NCBI GenBank assembly: GCA_964558505.1 | Contig: CAZLEI010000005.1 | Coordinates: 7,664-71,663 of the forward strand | From: CAYMPW01 sp964558505 | GTDB taxonomy: Archaea > Thermoplasmatota > Thermoplasmata > Methanomassiliicoccales > Methanomethylophilaceae | Reading direction: 5' to 3' | Length of the DNA: 64,000 bases | Shown: positions 1-8,232 of the stretch, piece by piece | Layout of the letters: the number at the start of each line of letters is the position of its first letter | Position numbering within the stretch: the stretch's first letter is position 1 | Program-made: the position numbers and the translations under genes | Notes under the pieces: model-generated | What the model was told of the DNA's origin: nothing | Databases searched by the model: none | What the model saw: the letters and a program-made list of their open reading frames with translations, nothing else

Positions 1-318
1 AGGGCCGAGGCCCTGGCTCGTGTAGCGGAGGTCGCAGGTGCCTGACGTGGGCAGCGTTATCTTCAGGACCCCGTCCTTGTTGAAGGGCAGGCTGAATGCC
101 TGGCCGGAGACGACCTTGTCCCCGTTGCAGGTCACTGCCAGCCCGTCCTGGACCGTCAGGACCACGGTGGCCGGGCTCTCGTCGTCCGTATCTGCATTCT
201 TGTCGTTTGTACCAGGGTAGTACGCGAACGCCATTATCATCACGACGACCACCGCAACGGCCATCACGGCCGTGAGCAGCTGGTTCCTCGTGGGTTTGGG
301 AATATTGGGCATATCCAT
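1..318 (-). CDS. Membrane-anchored hypothetical protein (3' end cut by window)
   Basis: The first 106 codons of a leftward gene are present and the end lies beyond position 1. The start ATG is at 318, with a second possible ATG two codons later at 312. The protein begins with a short basic segment (PKPTRNQ), then one hydrophobic helix at about residues 14-33, then an acidic linker and an extracellular-looking beta-rich stretch. This is the architecture of an archaeal N-terminally anchored exported protein. I recognise no catalytic motif and assign no function. Confidence 0.6.
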   Translation of the reverse strand, partial: MDMPNIPKPTRNQLLTAVMAVAVVVVMIMAFAYYPGTNDKNADTDDESPATVVLTVQDGLAVTCNGDKVVSGQAFSLPFNKDGVLKITLPTSGTCDLRYTSQGLGP

Positions 319-456
319 GATCTCAACCTTGCCTGGATGCCGATGCACCCTAGCTATGGAACGAAGATGGCATCAATGGTATTTAGATATTCGACGGAGA
401 CCTGACGCGCGGACGGCCTGGTAAAGACTATATCGACAATCACGATTAGGACCCAT

Positions 457-2385
457 ATGGCCGCGATCAGATTGGGAAAGAACCACCTCAGATGGTGCGA
501 TGAATGCAACCTGCCGATTATGGAATCGATGTCCTGTCCGGTGTGCGGCGGGGCAACGCACGAAGTGGAGGTCACCCCGCCCGGCGACGCCCGCCCCGCA
601 TTCGAGCACGACATCAACCTGGTCAAGGCACTTGCCGACAAGCAGTTCGGAGAAGGTTCCGGCGATGCGCTGCTCCCAGAAGGCCAGATCGTCATCATGA
701 ACAAGGCCCCCTCCGTGGACCGCATGGACGAGGTCATCGTCAACGGGAAGACGATGGCGAGCATCAGGTTCGACATCGGCCGCGGATGGCAGTTCATCAA
801 CCGCATGCAGAGTGCCATGCGCATCGGGAAGAGCGCCACACGCGGATTCGTCGTCATCAACCCCGAGGCCGTCCCGTTCATCAGGGAGAGCAAGAACCTC
901 ATGGCCCCCGGCGTCCTGGATGCCAGTCCCGAGGTCGCCGACGGGGACGAGGTCATCATAATCACCCCTGACCGCGAGGTCATCGCGACCGGGCTCGCCC
1001 GTATGTCCGCGGCGGACATGACCGCCCTTGACCGCGGACTGGCCGTCAAGACGAAATGGGTGCACGCGGAGGAGCCCGTGCCCGTGGGTCCCGCTCACAC
1101 CTGGGACGAGGTCGTCGAGGCCAACGCCGGCATCCTCGCCAAGAGGCGCGAGGAGGCCGTAGGATTCATAAAGAACACCGTAGCCAAGCACAAGGAGCCC
1201 GCCATCGTGTCGTTCTCCGGCGGCAAGGACTCCCTGGCCACCCTGCTCCTCACATTGGAGGCGGGGTTCAAGCTCCCGGTGCTGTTCGTCGACACCGGCC
1301 TGGAGTTCAACGAGACCGTCCAGCATGTCCGCGACACTGCGGAGAGGCACGGCCTCAGACTCATCGAGGAGAAGGCGCCCGTGGATGCCTTCTTCGGCAA
1401 CCTCGTCCACTTCGGCCCGCCGGCCAAGGATTACAGATGGTGCTGCAAGACGAACAAGCTCGGCCCCACCGTCAACGCCATCGTCAAGAACTATCCTGAC
1501 GGCGTGCTGTCGTTCATCGGCCAGAGGAAATACGAATCGGAGGCGAGGAATGCGAAGCCCCGCGTCTGGAACAACCCCTGGACCCCGGGACAGACCGGTG
1601 CGTCCGCCATCCAGAACTGGTGCGCCATGCACGTATGGCTGTACATCTTCCAGCAGAAGGAGCCGTTCAACGTCTGGTACACCCGCGGCCTCGACCGCAT
1701 CGGATGCTTCATGTGCCCCGCATCTGACCTGTCCGAGATAGACATCGTCTCCGGGAACAGCGACAGGTACCCCCAATGGGATGCGTACCTTGATGATTTC
1801 ATGGTCAAGCGCGGACTCCCGCAGGAGTGGAAGGACTACGGACTGTGGAGATGGAAGCGCACGCCTCCCGCCATCAGGGACGAGATCAAGAAGACCACCG
1901 GCAAGGACGTCACCGACCTCACCAAACAGACCGCGGACGACAGGACCGGCCCGATGAAGATGAGGGTGCAGGAGGGGCACTCCCCGTGCACGATGGGATA
2001 CAGCGTCGAAGCCGCGGTGTCCAGGCCGATAGACCTCGAGAGGCTGAGGCCTTTCGCGCGTGCCATGGCGATCAACAACGAGATAGACGAATCCGGGGAT
2101 TACATGACCGCGGAATACGTCACCGTCTACCGCGAGGGCGTCCTGATATCGAAGGCCGTCGCCGAGAAGGATGCCAGGACCAACCTCGAGAAGGTGTTCG
2201 AGCTCATCATCCGCTCCCATCAATGCGTCGGGTGCGGGCTCTGCGCCGCGAGATGCACCTACGGGGCGCTGTACATGAAGGACGGGAAGGTCGAGATCCA
2301 CGAGGATGAATGCATAAGGTGCAGGGACTGCTTCGGACCGTGCCCGGCACTGAACTTCGCATCATCGGACAGCTACGACCAGTGA
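457..2385 (+). CDS. PAPS-reductase-family PP-loop protein with zinc ribbon and C-terminal 2x[4Fe-4S] ferredoxin domain
   Basis: A 642-residue multidomain protein. The N-terminus has a C2C2 zinc ribbon (Cys14, 17, 27, 30), followed by a PUA-like segment. The nucleotide-binding PP-loop SGGKDS lies near residue 254, and motifs WCCKTNKLGP (about 330) and CFMCPASDLSEID follow, as in phosphoadenosine-phosphosulfate reductase-like adenylyl enzymes. The last 55 residues hold two ferredoxin motifs (CVGCGLCAARC and CIRCRDCFGPCP). Family members act in sulfate/sulfur metabolism or sulfur transfer; methanogen homologues with this architecture lack an assigned reaction, so the exact role is inference. A TATA-like ctatatc about 26 nt upstream of the ATG suggests a leaderless transcript. 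It converges on the PHP gene, with only 3 nt between the stops. Confidence 0.85.
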   Translation: MAAIRLGKNHLRWCDECNLPIMESMSCPVCGGATHEVEVTPPGDARPAFEHDINLVKALADKQFGEGSGDALLPEGQIVIMNKAPSVDRMDEVIVNGKTMASIRFDIGRGWQFINRMQSAMRIGKSATRGFVVINPEAVPFIRESKNLMAPGVLDASPEVADGDEVIIITPDREVIATGLARMSAADMTALDRGLAVKTKWVHAEEPVPVGPAHTWDEVVEANAGILAKRREEAVGFIKNTVAKHKEPAIVSFSGGKDSLATLLLTLEAGFKLPVLFVDTGLEFNETVQHVRDTAERHGLRLIEEKAPVDAFFGNLVHFGPPAKDYRWCCKTNKLGPTVNAIVKNYPDGVLSFIGQRKYESEARNAKPRVWNNPWTPGQTGASAIQNWCAMHVWLYIFQQKEPFNVWYTRGLDRIGCFMCPASDLSEIDIVSGNSDRYPQWDAYLDDFMVKRGLPQEWKDYGLWRWKRTPPAIRDEIKKTTGKDVTDLTKQTADDRTGPMKMRVQEGHSPCTMGYSVEAAVSRPIDLERLRPFARAMAINNEIDESGDYMTAEYVTVYREGVLISKAVAEKDARTNLEKVFELIIRSHQCVGCGLCAARCTYGALYMKDGKVEIHEDECIRCRDCFGPCPALNFASSDSYDQ

Positions 2386-2388
2386 AGG

Positions 2389-3048
2389 TCACATCCGTTT
2401 GAATCCGCGGCACATCCACTGCCCTATGGATTTGAAGCCGTACCTCAGCGTCCAGTAGAACGTGCGGTTGCTGCTGCGTGGGGCGGCCTTGCCGTCCATG
2501 ACCGCGGCGAGGACGTCCTGCCAAGTTGTAAGGCCGTCAGGCAGTTCCACGTAACCGTTTCCCACGGAGCGCGGGCTGTGGGAATCGCTTCCGGCCGATA
2601 CCGGCTTCCCTATGCGGGCGGCGAGCTCCGTGGACAATCTGTTGGCGCGGCGGACCGAACGGGCGTTGAGCGCCTCGGTGCCGTCGAAATCATTTGCCAG
2701 GGTCGCTTTCTCGCCCAGGCCGGACCACCATCTGTACGGATGCGCCGCGAAGGCGACGCCGCCGGCCTCGCGTATCGCCGCTATGGTGTCCGGGACGGAC
2801 ATCCCCGCGGGGATCTCCCTGTCGATGCCGTATGCGAGGATATGCCCCTCGGCCGACGAGACCTCTTCCGCGGGGATGATGATGATCCCTTGTTCGTTGT
2901 CCTTGATCTGATGGTATGCGCGGAATCTGTTATGATCGGTGACCGCCACACATCCGAGTCCGCGCTCGACGGCCATGGCCACTATCTCCTGAGGAGTGCT
3001 GTGGCCGTCGAGCGAATAATGGGAATGGATGTGCAGGTCGGCCTTCAT
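2389..3048 (-). CDS. PHP-domain metal-dependent phosphoesterase
   Basis: A 219-residue PHP-superfamily hydrolase. The metal-binding motifs are visible in order: DLHIHSHYS at residues 4-12, VTDHN near 37, a conserved glutamate in PAEEVSS, AAHPYRWW near 100, and GSDSH near 153. Such proteins are small trinuclear-metal phosphoesterases; the substrate is unknown here. The ATG overlaps the stop of metG by four bases (ATGA), so the two are translationally coupled and cotranscribed. A second, more distant PHP protein is at 11093-12034. Confidence 0.85.
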   Translation of the reverse strand: MKADLHIHSHYSLDGHSTPQEIVAMAVERGLGCVAVTDHNRFRAYHQIKDNEQGIIIIPAEEVSSAEGHILAYGIDREIPAGMSVPDTIAAIREAGGVAFAAHPYRWWSGLGEKATLANDFDGTEALNARSVRRANRLSTELAARIGKPVSAGSDSHSPRSVGNGYVELPDGLTTWQDVLAAVMDGKAAPRSSNRTFYWTLRYGFKSIGQWMCRGFKRM

Positions 3049-5294
3049 CTGACTCCAGCACCGTCCGTGATCTCGCGGCGGACCGTGACCGCGCAGTCCT
3101 TCCCGTCGGTGAACGCCATCGCCTTGTCACCGTCGATGACGACGGCTATGCGACGGGGCGCGCCGGCGGGGACGTCCACCTTGAGACCGCCGCATGCGGG
3201 CAAGGCGCCGTCCTCGACAGAGGCCACTTTCACCGTGACCTTCTGGAAGTCCTTGTACTCGATTATGCCCTGGTTGTTCTCCAGGCCGCAGTTCATCCTG
3301 GTGCCGTTGGGCAGGTCGGCGGACGGCGTGAGCAGCAGGACGGTGTGACCGCCCATCTCCTCGTCGTCGGCTGCCAGGAGCATCCCCTGCGACATCAGTC
3401 CGCGGAGCTTCGCGGGTTTGAGGTTGCAGACCACCAGGATCTTGTGCCCGGTGATCTCCTCCTTGGAATAGTACGCCCTGAGGCCGGCCACGATCTGCCT
3501 CTCCTCGCCGACGTCGACGGTGAGCTTGAACAGCTTGTCCGCATCGGGATGGTCCTCGGCCTTCACGACCTGTCCGACCCTGATGTCGAGATTGCGGAAG
3601 TCCGCGAAGGGGCCCTCGAAGGTCTTGGTCGCAGGTGCGGGAGCGGCCTCCTTGGGCTTCTCGGCCTTGACCGTCTCGATCTTCTTGTACACGGGCACGG
3701 GCTCCGGGATCGTCTGGCCGGCGGGCAGGGGAGCTGTCATGCCGGCGTAGCCGCACTGCTCGATGGAATCCTGCTGCCCCAGATATCCCCAGATCTTCTC
3801 CGAGGACCTGGGCATGAACGGCCATGCCATGACCGCGAGCGCCTTGACGATCCTGAGGTTCGTGTTGAGCGCCGCGCCGCAGGCGTCCTTGTCGCTCTTT
3901 ATGAGCGCCCAGGGCTTGACGGAGTCGAAGTACCTGTTGCCGAAGCGGGACAGGTCCATGACGACCTTTATCGCCTTCTTGAAGTCGCACCTCTTGAAGC
4001 ATTCGTCGTACTCGGCGAAAGCGCGGACGATCTCGTCGGTGACCTCTTTCGAATCCGCATCCGACGCGGGCTCGGGGATGCAGCCGAAGTTCTTGTGGGT
4101 GAAGCTGAGGCACCTGTGGTAGAAGTTGCCCAGGGCCGAGACCAGCTCGTTGTTGACCTTGATGTCGAAATCCTCCCAGGTGAACTCGGAGTCGTGCGTG
4201 TCCGGCATGCAGACGGACATGTAGTACCTGACCACGTCAGGCTCGTACTTCTCCAGCACCGACGGGATGTCGATCGCGCCGCCGCGGCTCTTGGAGAGCT
4301 TTCCGCCCCTGAACATCAGGTACTCGTTGGCCGGGATGTCGTAAGGGAGGTTCATGCCGCCGACCCCCATGAGCATGGACGGCCATATTATGGAGTGGAA
4401 CGGGATGTTGTCCTTCCCGAGGAAATAGTAGTGCTTGACGGCGGGGTCCATCCAGAACTCCTTCCAGTAATCGGGCTTGCCGATCATCTTGGAGTACTCG
4501 GTGGATGCGCTGAGGTATCCGATGACGGCGTCGAACCATACGTAGATGACCTTGTCCTCCCAGCCCTCGACCGGCACGGGGACGCCCCATTCCATGTCGC
4601 GGGTGATGGCGCGGTCCATGAGGCCGTCCTTGAGCCAGTTCGTCGTGAACGTCTTGACGTTCGACCTCCACCACTGCTTGCCGTCCAGGAACTTCAGGAG
4701 GTCGTCGCCGAATGCGGAGAGCTTCATGAAGTAGTGCTCTGTCTCCCTGATCTCGGGAGCCGTGCGGCACTGGACGCAATAGGCGCCCTTCAGGTCACCG
4801 GGCTCGAAGATCTTGCCGCAGCTGTCGCACTGGTCGCTGCGGACGTCCTCCGCCCCGCACTCCGGGCAGACGCCCATGACGTAGCGGTCCGGGAGGAAGC
4901 GCTTGCAGGTCGGGCAGTAGTACTGCATCGTCTGCTTGGTGTAGAGGTACCCGTTGTCCTTGAGGGTGTTGAAGAACCACTTGACGACCTCGAAGTGGTT
5001 CTCGGTATGGGTCTTCGTGTACAGGGTGTACTCGATCTCCATGTCCTCGATGGCCTTCTTGTTGATCGCGTGGTACCTCTCCGCGATCTCCTCCGGCGTG
5101 ACGCCTTCCTTCTCCGCGGATACGGTTATCGGCGTCCCGTGCTGGTCGGAGCCTCCGACCATGAGGACCTCGTTACCGAGGAGACGGTTGTATCTGCTGA
5201 ACAGATCCGGCGGGAGAAGGGAACCTGCCAGATGTCCCAAGTGTATGACTCCGTTGGCGTAAGGCCAAGCTACCCCTATGAGGACTTTTTCCAT
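3045..5294 (-). CDS. metG: Methionyl-tRNA synthetase
   Basis: Cytoplasmic class I aminoacyl-tRNA synthetase charging tRNA-Met. The 749-residue protein has the HIGH motif as HLGH at residues 18-21, a double zinc-knuckle insertion at about 127-178 (CPTC, CPEC, CDSC, CVQC), the WFDAVIGYLSAS segment, and the KMSKS loop as KLSKS near residue 330. A Trbp111/EMAP-type tRNA-binding domain begins near residue 565 (FADFRNLDIRVGQVV). About 65 further residues follow that domain and have no motif I recognise. It is the first gene of a two-gene unit with the PHP protein. Confidence 0.97.
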   Translation of the reverse strand: MEKVLIGVAWPYANGVIHLGHLAGSLLPPDLFSRYNRLLGNEVLMVGGSDQHGTPITVSAEKEGVTPEEIAERYHAINKKAIEDMEIEYTLYTKTHTENHFEVVKWFFNTLKDNGYLYTKQTMQYYCPTCKRFLPDRYVMGVCPECGAEDVRSDQCDSCGKIFEPGDLKGAYCVQCRTAPEIRETEHYFMKLSAFGDDLLKFLDGKQWWRSNVKTFTTNWLKDGLMDRAITRDMEWGVPVPVEGWEDKVIYVWFDAVIGYLSASTEYSKMIGKPDYWKEFWMDPAVKHYYFLGKDNIPFHSIIWPSMLMGVGGMNLPYDIPANEYLMFRGGKLSKSRGGAIDIPSVLEKYEPDVVRYYMSVCMPDTHDSEFTWEDFDIKVNNELVSALGNFYHRCLSFTHKNFGCIPEPASDADSKEVTDEIVRAFAEYDECFKRCDFKKAIKVVMDLSRFGNRYFDSVKPWALIKSDKDACGAALNTNLRIVKALAVMAWPFMPRSSEKIWGYLGQQDSIEQCGYAGMTAPLPAGQTIPEPVPVYKKIETVKAEKPKEAAPAPATKTFEGPFADFRNLDIRVGQVVKAEDHPDADKLFKLTVDVGEERQIVAGLRAYYSKEEITGHKILVVCNLKPAKLRGLMSQGMLLAADDEEMGGHTVLLLTPSADLPNGTRMNCGLENNQGIIEYKDFQKVTVKVASVEDGALPACGGLKVDVPAGAPRRIAVVIDGDKAMAFTDGKDCAVTVRREITDGAGVR

Positions 5295-5337
5295 GTTACC
5301 ACGCCTGCTAAAGCGAACGCGCGTATAAATATGTCCT

Positions 5338-6747
5338 TCACTCGGAGGCGGGCTCGGACCCTCCGCCGGACCTGCTGCCCCCGTGCTCCTTCAGCAGCGA
5401 GCGCAGGACCAGCAGGCCCCATATGCCCATGAACACCGTCCCGATGATCTCGGAGCAGGCGAGCGCCCACCACATGGACGTCAGGGTGCCGATGTACATG
5501 GCGGCGATGAAGCAGAACGGCAGCTGCAGGGCGTTCCTGACCAGGGTCGACACCAGGGACTTGCCCCCCATGCCGAGCGCCTGGAACAGACCGACGGACA
5601 CGAATCCCCACGTGATTACCGGCAGGAACACGCAGGCCACGCGGATCAGCTCCACCATGCCTGCGCTCAGCGAGACCGTGGCATCGCTGTATGTGAACAG
5701 CATCACCGCCCACGGCGCGAATATGTACAGCAGGACGCACAGGGCCACCATCAGCACCAGGCCCAGCTTCATGGAGAACACGTACGCCTCCCTGATCTTG
5801 TGCGGCTTGCGGGAGCCGTACCATACGCCGAACACCGGGACGACCGCGCCCGACAGCGCCATCAGCGGGATCATGACCATCTGTATGATCCTCCATCCCG
5901 AGGAGTATATGGCCACCCCCGTTGTCCCGTCCACCCATGTGATGAGGATGTTCATCACTATGGCGACTGCGGACATGATGAAGAACTCCATCGACGACGG
6001 TATGCCCACCCTGAGGATGTCCTTGTCGATGTTCCAGTCGAACTTGAAGTTCCTGAGCTTCACCTTGAGGTACGTGTCCTTCTTGATGAAGTACCAATAG
6101 ATGGTCATCAGAAGCGGGACGATCATCGACAGGACGGTCGCCCAGGCGGCCCCTGCCATGCCCCATCCGAACGTGTATATGAATATGGGGTCGAGGACTA
6201 TGTTGATGAGCGCGCCCACGATCATGACGTTCATGGACCTCTTGGCCGCGCCTTCCGCCCTGAGGAAGTTGGACAGCAGGCCGCTCATCATTATCGGTAT
6301 GCTGCCCACGAATATCGGGACCGCATAGCCCATGGTGTAGCCCATGATGTCCCCGGCGCCGAATGCGTAGAGGATCGGCTCGGCGAACAGCAGCAGAAGG
6401 GCGGTGGTCACCGCACCGCCGACGAGCATCAGGTAGAACGCCTGCGATATCGTCTTCTCGGCAGATTCTTTGTCACCCCTTCCGATGTGACGGGCGATGG
6501 CGGCGCTGGCACCGATGCCCACGCCGTTGCCCACGCCCATGATTATGAAGAACAGCGGGAACACGAACCCCACGGCGGCGAGGGCGCTCTCCCCGAGGCC
6601 CGCGACCCAAACGGCATCGATGAGATTGTTCGCCATCTGGACGATCATCGCGATCGTCATCGGCACCATCAGGGCGATTATCGCCTTGCTGGGCTTCCCG
6701 AGAAGGATCTCCACGTCCTTGGTCTTAGCATCCGCCGTCTCTGTCAT
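5338..6747 (-). CDS. MATE family multidrug/Na+ antiporter (copy 1)
   Basis: Integral membrane efflux protein of the MATE superfamily with about 12 hydrophobic segments. It starts with a soluble tail and the conserved KDVEILLGKPSKAI segment. The open frame extends to 6786, but the ATG at 6747 is preferred because a TATA-like element (ttatata) lies about 22-25 nt upstream, typical for leaderless archaeal genes; an ATG at 6759 is also possible. It is followed upstream by a paralogue of the same orientation (6791-8167), with a similar N-terminal motif, so the pair probably arose by tandem duplication. Substrate unknown. Confidence 0.9.
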   Translation of the reverse strand: MTETADAKTKDVEILLGKPSKAIIALMVPMTIAMIVQMANNLIDAVWVAGLGESALAAVGFVFPLFFIIMGVGNGVGIGASAAIARHIGRGDKESAEKTISQAFYLMLVGGAVTTALLLLFAEPILYAFGAGDIMGYTMGYAVPIFVGSIPIMMSGLLSNFLRAEGAAKRSMNVMIVGALINIVLDPIFIYTFGWGMAGAAWATVLSMIVPLLMTIYWYFIKKDTYLKVKLRNFKFDWNIDKDILRVGIPSSMEFFIMSAVAIVMNILITWVDGTTGVAIYSSGWRIIQMVMIPLMALSGAVVPVFGVWYGSRKPHKIREAYVFSMKLGLVLMVALCVLLYIFAPWAVMLFTYSDATVSLSAGMVELIRVACVFLPVITWGFVSVGLFQALGMGGKSLVSTLVRNALQLPFCFIAAMYIGTLTSMWWALACSEIIGTVFMGIWGLLVLRSLLKEHGGSRSGGGSEPASE

Positions 6748-6790
6748 ATCCCGTCGCATTAGTACACGGTATATAATACATAACATACCG

Positions 6791-8167
6791 TCAAACGGGA
6801 TTGTGCATGCCGCCTTTCTTCCTGATGAGCGAGCGCAGCATCATGCTGGCCAATGCCGCCATGAGCAGCCCTCCGGCGAACTCTCCGGCGAACAATCCCC
6901 ACCATACCGCATCCAGGCTCACGTATGCGGCGAAGGCGAATATCGCTATCAGGGCGATGTTGCGGACCAGGGTGGACAGCATGGCGTACGTCGCCTTGCC
7001 CAGCGACTGCAGCAGCGAGGAGCCGATAAAAACCAGGGACAGCACCGGCAGGAACAGGCAGCATATCCTCAGGAAATGCGCCATCTCCGGACGGAGGTAT
7101 TCCGATCCGGCCGAGTATGTGAACATCATCGCGACCTGGTCCGCGGCGGCGAACACCACCAAGCAGAGCAGCGTCATCACAATCAGCGCGTACTTCACGG
7201 AGCGGCGGTATCCCTCCTTTATCCTGTCGAACCTGCGCATGCCGTAGGCGGCCGCGCACACGGGGACGATGGCCCCCGCTATGCCCTGGGCCGGGACCAG
7301 CATGAGGTTGTTGAACCTCCATACGGATGTCCATACCGCGAGGGCGTCCGCACCGCCCGCCACGATGACGTACGCGTTGAGGAAAACGTTCATCAGGTTC
7401 ATTATCGACAGCTCCATGGTCTCCGGGAGGCCGACGCGGAGTATCGCCTTCTGGACCTCGCGCGTCGGCCTCATCAGGCCGACCGAGAGGTTGAGGTACA
7501 TCGGCCCGGACGGCCTGTACCAGAGGAAAGATATGAGGACGGCGACCGCGGTGGCGAGGACGGTCGCCCATGCGGCCCCGCCCATGCCCCATCCGAACGA
7601 GTAGATGAAGATCGGATCGATGATCAGGTTCAGGACCACGGCCGTCGCCAATGTGATCGTGGACTTGCGCGCGGCACCTTCACCGCGCATTATCCCCGTC
7701 ATCATCCCGTGCAGCACGAGGATCACCGATGATGCGAACAGCGGCGTGCCGTATTCCACGCACAACGGCAGCAGGTCCCCGGCGCCCATGTACAGCATGA
7801 CCGGGTCGCGGACCAGGAACAGCACGGGCGTCAGCACAAGGCCGACGATGATCGACAGGAAGAGCGCCTGGGAGGCCGCGGAGTCCGCGCTGGCCTTGTC
7901 CCGGCGCCCTAGGCTCCATGCTATCGCCGAGGATGCCCCGATGCCGAGCCCGGTGCCCACGGATATCAGCAGTGAGAACATAGGGTACACTATGCCCGTG
8001 GCTGCCAGCGCTCCGGACCCCAGCCCGGCGAGCCACAGGGTGTCGACGAAGCTGTTGGTGTTCTGCAGGAGAAGCGCCAATGCGATCGGGACGGACATCG
8101 CCAGGATCGCCTTCCTCGTATCACCGAGGAGGATGTCCACGTCCTTCGTAGTCTTCGTGCCGCCCAT
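6791..8167 (-). CDS. MATE family multidrug/Na+ antiporter (copy 2)
   Basis: A 458-residue MATE exporter with the N-terminal motif KDVDILLGDTRKAI, closely matching the neighbouring copy, then about 12 transmembrane segments. The start at 8167 is the first ATG of the frame. It is transcribed divergently from the ABCE1 gene, and the taatttatat element at 8201-8210 reads as a TATA box on both strands. It ends 43 nt before the chosen start of copy 1, and copy 1 has its own TATA box. Substrate not inferable. Confidence 0.9.
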   Translation of the reverse strand: MGGTKTTKDVDILLGDTRKAILAMSVPIALALLLQNTNSFVDTLWLAGLGSGALAATGIVYPMFSLLISVGTGLGIGASSAIAWSLGRRDKASADSAASQALFLSIIVGLVLTPVLFLVRDPVMLYMGAGDLLPLCVEYGTPLFASSVILVLHGMMTGIMRGEGAARKSTITLATAVVLNLIIDPIFIYSFGWGMGGAAWATVLATAVAVLISFLWYRPSGPMYLNLSVGLMRPTREVQKAILRVGLPETMELSIMNLMNVFLNAYVIVAGGADALAVWTSVWRFNNLMLVPAQGIAGAIVPVCAAAYGMRRFDRIKEGYRRSVKYALIVMTLLCLVVFAAADQVAMMFTYSAGSEYLRPEMAHFLRICCLFLPVLSLVFIGSSLLQSLGKATYAMLSTLVRNIALIAIFAFAAYVSLDAVWWGLFAGEFAGGLLMAALASMMLRSLIRKKGGMHNPV

Positions 8168-8200
8168 TCATCGTCACCCGCATACGCTTAGAGGCCGTCA

Positions 8201-8210
8201 TAATTTATAT
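8201..8210. promoter_or_regulatory. TATA box shared by MATE copy 2 and ABCE1
   Basis: taatttatat is centred about 26 nt before the ABCE1 ATG (8233), so that transcript is probably leaderless. On the opposite strand it reads atataaatta about 36 nt before the MATE start at 8167. Confidence 0.55.
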
Positions 8211-8232
8211 CTGACGGGCTTATCGCTCGTCC

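Noticed and set aside
373..2301. Long minus-strand open frame antisense to the PAPS-reductase-like gene
   Set aside because: High-GC shadow frame; the sense-strand protein has clear motifs and the antisense one has none. Many similar shadows occur under metG, hemL, cbiD and the P-type ATPases.
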